Below are positions 36,001 to 42,000 of a stretch of DNA of 46,820 nt, piece by piece. How positions within the stretch are numbered: the first letter of the stretch is position 1; every line of letters begins with the position of its first letter. The DNA comes from Fidelibacterota bacterium (GTDB lineage Bacteria > Fidelibacterota > UBA8477 > JABMPR01), in the NCBI GenBank assembly GCA_016844945.1, contig JAERTJ010000141.1, positions 1 to 46,820 on the forward strand, in the 5' to 3' direction. The notes beneath the pieces were generated by a model, which saw only the letters and a program-made list of their open reading frames with translations, made no database searches and had not been told where the DNA came from. The translations under genes were made by a program, and so were the position numbers.

Positions 36001-39000
36001 GCTCAAACCCAGATATTGGCGCCTATGAACATGAACGCTCCACACCCCTACCACCAGAACCACCCACAAACCTGGCAGTTGAGGAAGGGAATACCACCCT
36101 CACCTTGAATTGGGATGCCTCAGCAACACCATCAGCATCTCGCTATTACATATACCGTAGCACAAACGCGGAATTTAGTCCTGACCAAGCGCAGGATACG
36201 CTCGCGAGCGTATCTTCCACAACCTTCCACGATACCGGGCTTGTCAACGATACAACCTATTACTACCTGATCTCAGCTGTGGATGCCCTGGGGAATGAGG
36301 GTGATCTGAGTGCTGAAATATCAGGAACACCTGGTTACCAGCTCTACACGGTCAAAATCGATGGCTCGGGTGACTATACCGTTATCCAGGCAGCCATTGA
36401 TGCTACAACAGATGGAGATACAGTACTGGTTTATCCAGGAACCTATTATGAACATCTGACCATATTAGGGAAGGAAGTGACACTCATGTCACTTTATTCA
36501 TCTAATGGCGATACTACAAGTATATCCAATACGACAATTTCTGCTCCAGCAGATCAAAGTGTTTTTGATATTCAGGGTAGCTCTGTCAGCATCGTGGGTT
36601 TAAAAATCTCGGGTGGGTCTGCTCAAGATGGTGGAGGGGTGTTCGCTAACAGTTCTGAGTTGAATCTAATAAGTTGTAAGATCGAGAATAATCTTGGGGG
36701 ACGAGGGGCTGGTCTCTGGCTATCAGGATGTGAAACGAACGTGTACCAAAGTGAAATAGCCAATAATGAATCTCCACTTTATGGTGGCGCAGTTTTCGCA
36801 CATAATACAAAATTAGAACTTTTTAATACCTTGATCCATTCCAATACTGCGAACTCAACTGCACCAGTTTTATACGCTCAGAATTCGACCACTGTCATTG
36901 TCCATTCTTCAACGATCATAGAGAACACAACAACTAACTCTGATGGAGTTTCCTGGTACATAGATGAATCATCAAGTTTTAAGCTTATTTCCAGCATCAG
37001 TTGGAGTAACACCGAAAATGAGATTGATGCAGTTCCTGACAGTCTATCTGTCCTATATAGTATCGTTCCGGCAGGGATCGTTGGGCAAGGACTGTTACAT
37101 GAAGATCCAAATTTCGCTGTAAATGACTACCAATTATCTGATCATTCACCAGCGATTGGGTTGGGCGTGGACTCTGTGCTTTATGGTGGTGTCTGGTACC
37201 ATACACCTAGAACTGACATAGAAGATAACCTTAGACCAAATCCTGCTGGTTCAAACCCCGATATCGGTGCATACGAACACTTCCAACCCAGCCAGCGTCC
37301 CAAAGCCAATGACGCCTGGGATGGTGCCAGCCATGATCTAGCCTGGACCAATAGTCCAAACGCGCTACAGACCACCTGGGAGGCCTTTACGGATGATGCC
37401 GCGCTGGATTATGAGATCAGCTATAGCCATGGGGACAATGCCGCTAATTCATTCCTTGACTGGTCCGGTGTTGGAAGTGATACCACATCCATCACTGCAA
37501 ATCTTACCCTCAGCGAGGGCCAACTCTATCGAGCAGCCATCCGAGGGACCGACATTCATGATCAACTCTCAGATACCGTACGCACTGATGGTGTGCTGGT
37601 CGACCTCTCTGCACCAGTTATCTCAGCTTTAATAGATGGTGATATTCTTGACATTAATTATCAAAACCATACCGATGCTCTCAACTTCAGCTGGCAGGCA
37701 GCCGATGCACCCATTCTACTCTGGGATATGAGTGTAGATAGCTCGGGAATTGATCATTTTGAGATTGCCCTCAGCGAGACGCCTGGCGACTCCAATCTGG
37801 TCAATTGGGTCAACATTGGTCTGGTGAATCATGCAGTCATCGACTCTATCACCCTCCAGAACAACATCACCTATTATGCCTCTTTACGAGCCATTGACGT
37901 GGCAGGGAATATCTCCCCGGTGCACACCACTGACGGTATCCTCATCGATATCGGTCGACCCATTGCCGGCATCATGCGTGATGGTTCACAGGATGATCAA
38001 CGCTTTACCGCACAGGATGATACCCTCATCTTCAACTGGTCAAGCTTTAGTGATGATATCAGCGGTATCGACTCCTTCGAAATTGCCATCGGTACCAACC
38101 CGAGAGACACTGACGTCATGACCTGGATGGCACTGGATTCCTCGGTTCATGACCTGGTCGTTGGCGATTTATTCCTAACCCATGCCACCGCTTACTATGG
38201 AGCGGTTCGTGCGCGTGATTTTGCCGGTAATGTCTCCGATACCGTCAGTTCAAATGGAATTATCACGGATCATTATAGTCCGCAAACCGAGACAGTACAG
38301 ATATACGATGGTGCCACTGGTGAATTGGAGTGGACCAATAACGTATCGACCTATTCAGGACGCTGGACTGGTTTTACGGATACGACAAGTGGACTGGCAG
38401 AATATGTGTATGCAATTGATAACAATGCCTTTATTACCGGTTCTGAAACCTGGTTCAGCAATGGCCTGGATACCCAGATCTCCGATATTGCCGGCTCATT
38501 CAGTGATGGATCAATCTATTATCTTAAAGTTCAGGCCAGAGATTCCGTTGACAATTGGTCTGACGTCAAGATTTCCAATGGCCTGACCATAGATACCAAT
38601 CCACCCCTTATGTCTCATGTAGGGGATGCCTGGATCGGTGATGATGCTGACTTCCAGAACCAGATGGATTCACTCCGCATTCACTGGCGTGGGTCAGATG
38701 CTGCAAGTGGGCTGGAAAAATATCGCTATCTCATCACCAGCTCTGATGCAGACACCCTCATCCATTGGACCGATGCTGGTCTGGATACTTCAGCCACCAT
38801 TCATGCAGCTCTGGATGAAAGTCTCATCTACACTGCTCATGTCATGGCAATCGATTCCGCAGGCAACAGTTCCCAGATAGTCTCCACTGATGGAATCCTG
38901 ATTGATATGACTCCTCCTGTTGCTGGGACACTCTATGACGGCAGTGTCAGCGATGAGGACTGGAGCGGAAGTTCTGATTCACTGGTATTCAGTTATGCCG

Positions 39001-42000
39001 ATTTTAGTGATGCCACAAGCGGTATCTATAAATATGAATATGCCATTGGGACAACTGCAGGTGCTACCAACACCATCGCCTGGACAGATATCATAATTAA
39101 TGATACCGATGTGAGCGAGACAGTCATGTTGCGCTCCGTTCTCAAATCTCTTGCGCAATCAAGTGATGACGTGGTGGCAAGGCAACGCGATCATTCCCAG
39201 ATTGATGGTTTCCGGTCCGTCATTGAAGCCAGTTCCACCCGAGCTGGTTCATCAGCACTAAGTAACAGAGAGTTGCCAGATTCAACCATTATTCAAAAAG
39301 ATCTGGTCCTGGATGATGCCCAGGAATATTTCATTGCTTTACGGGCCACAGATCGCGCCCAGAACATCTCGGATACCTTGATCACAGATGGTATCACAGT
39401 CGATCTTACACCTCCTACAAATGGACAGGTCTATGAAGGTGATACATTTGATTTTGACTGGACCAACATTACTGACAGCTTAAGCGGTTTCTGGGCTGAT
39501 TTTACCGATGCCACTTCAGGTATTGCATCTTATGAATATGCCATTGGTACTTCCGTCACAGATTCAAGTATTGTGGATTGGACAGCAATATCGGATACAT
39601 CATTTTTAGAAACAGATCTCGACCTCATAAATGGAACCACATATTTCATTCATGTCCGTGCAATCGACTCCGTTGCTAATACATCGGACTATGTATCCTC
39701 AGATGGATTAACCATTGATACCGACCTGCCCGAGATTGCCCATGTGGGGGATGCCTGGTATGGTGATGATGCGGATTTCCAGAATCAGGTCGATTCCCTG
39801 CGTTTCCATTGGAGAGGATCAGATGCAGCCAGTGGCATTGAAACCTATCGCTACTTGATCCGCAGTTCTGATAGTGATACCCTGGTGCATTGGACTGATA
39901 TTGGATTAGATACAGTAGTGGTGCTGGAAACAACCCTTAGTGAAGATCTGATTTATACAGCTAGCATCGCAGCTGTTGATTCGGCGGGAAATATTTCCGG
40001 AATCGCAAGTAGTGATGGTGTTTTGATTGATCAGACCCCACCGCTGGCAGGTAGCATCATTGATGGGGAGGGTCAGGATACTGATTGGACCGGTACCAAT
40101 GAATCACTGGCCTTTACCTGGTCAGGTTTTGAAGATCAAATCAGCGGAATCTGGAAATATGAATACGCTGTGGGCACAACGCCTGGAGCTACAGATACGC
40201 TTGATTGGACATCGGTTGTCATCGATAGCAACGATGTGAACCCTGAAACACTCCTGCGAATCATTCAAAATGAGTTCACCAGCAAAGCCTCATCCGCTGA
40301 AACCAAGTCTATGCTGAAAACTCGCTCCACCAGGCAACCCGTGCGTCTCATGCGAGATGTCCTACGCGAAGACTCCACTGTGGTTCACACTGGCTTCACC
40401 CTCGATGATGCCACAACCTATTATGTGTCTGTCAGGGCCACAGATCGTGCCCACAATGTTTCAGACATACTGATTACTGATGGTATTACGGTGGATCTCA
40501 CTGCACCTGAGAGTGGACTAGTATATGAGGGTGGTGGACCGGGATACGATTGGACCAATATTACCAATACGCTCAGTGGCATTTGGATAGAATTCAATGA
40601 TGCCACTTCTGGAATTGAATATTTTGAATATGCCCTCGGAAATTCGATCACCGATTCCAGCATTGTGGATTGGACACCTACTTCCGACACCACCTTTATG
40701 GAAAATGGTCTGAATCTCATAAACGGATCGACCTATTTTGTCCATGTCAGAGCCATTGATTCAGTGCACAACCGATCAGCCTATGTGAGCTCCAATGGAT
40801 TAACAATTGATACCGATGTGCCAACTATCTCAGATATAGTAGATGGTTGGGATGGACTGGACTTGGACTTCCAACCCCAGGCAGACTCACTCCGAGTAAG
40901 TTGGACAGGCAACGATGCTGCCTCAGGCATTCAAGATTTCTTAATGGCTTTGGGCACCAGTCCTGAAGAATCTGACATCCTCGATTGGGCTCAGATTGGA
41001 TCCATGTCCAGTTATACAGTCCATTCAGCCCTCAGTGAAGGCGAAACCTATTATTTCAGCATTCAAGCTCAGGATTCGGCAGGTAACCAATCCATGGCAT
41101 ATGGTACGGATGGAGTCACTCCGGATCTCACGCCTCCTGAACCATCCTGGGTAACAGATGGCCTGGTAGATATGCAATATACTGCAGCTGATTCTGATCT
41201 GGTTTGGAATTGGGGTGCTTTTAACGATGTCCTCAGCGGAGTCGCTTCCTATGAATACGCAATGGATACGGTTCCAGGCGGGAGTGAATTTTCAATGGGC
41301 TGGGTATCCGTAGATCTTGATACCTCAATTGTCTTCCCAGATCCGGGATTATATATTGATGGTTCAACCTACTATACCTCGGTTATCGCTTACGATTCTG
41401 TGGGCCACAGATCGGATTCAATAGTATCCGATGGAATTATGTTTGACTTCTCTAAACCAGAAACAGGCAGCCTGGCTGAAGGTCAATCTGTTGATCAGGA
41501 CTGGTCCAACACCCTAACTTCCCTGGAATTGTTCTGGACTGGATTCAGAGACACAAGTTCTGGTATTCAGAGATATGAAGTTGCCATAGGCCTGGAAGCA
41601 GGGGATAGCAGTGTCACTGATTGGGTTGATGTTGGCCTGGATACCAATCATATCTTCACCTTTGATCCAGTATTAACAACGGGTGAAACCTATTACGGGC
41701 TGGTAAGGGCCATTGATAATGTGGGTCATGTCTCAGATCTGGTAGCTGGAGACGGAATACTCATGGATGCCAATGTGCCTGAGGTTCTAGGGCTGGCAGA
41801 CGGGCTCGCTTCAGATATCGATTTTCAGAATCAGGCTGAATACCTCTACGCCAACTGGCAGGGCACTGATACCCGAGACATTATTAATTATCAGATATCT
41901 GTAGGTCTATCTGCTGGAGATATGAGCCTCAGCAATGGCTGGCTTGATGTGGGCTCAGCATCCTCGATTACAATTGATACGCTGACTTTGAATCATGCAA

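Larger units (their letters stand above)
38616..40830 (+). repeat. Three-domain super-repeat (Ig-like units 5-7 duplicated as units 8-10)
   Basis: Unit 5 at 38616 and unit 8 at 39741 both begin HVGDAW.GDDADFQNQ. Units 6 and 9 share 'W..S..SL.F....F.D..SGI.KYEYA.GTT.GAT'. Units 7 and 10 share 'VYEG....DWTNIT..LSG.W..F.DATSGI'. The order is kept and the period is 1,125 bases (375 residues), showing that a three-domain block was duplicated as a unit. Confidence 0.8.

Noticed and set aside
23686..37289. CRISPR array or DNA-level satellite
   Set aside because: The regular 1.3-1.5 kb periodicity is protein-domain repetition in one open frame, not short identical repeats with unique spacers.
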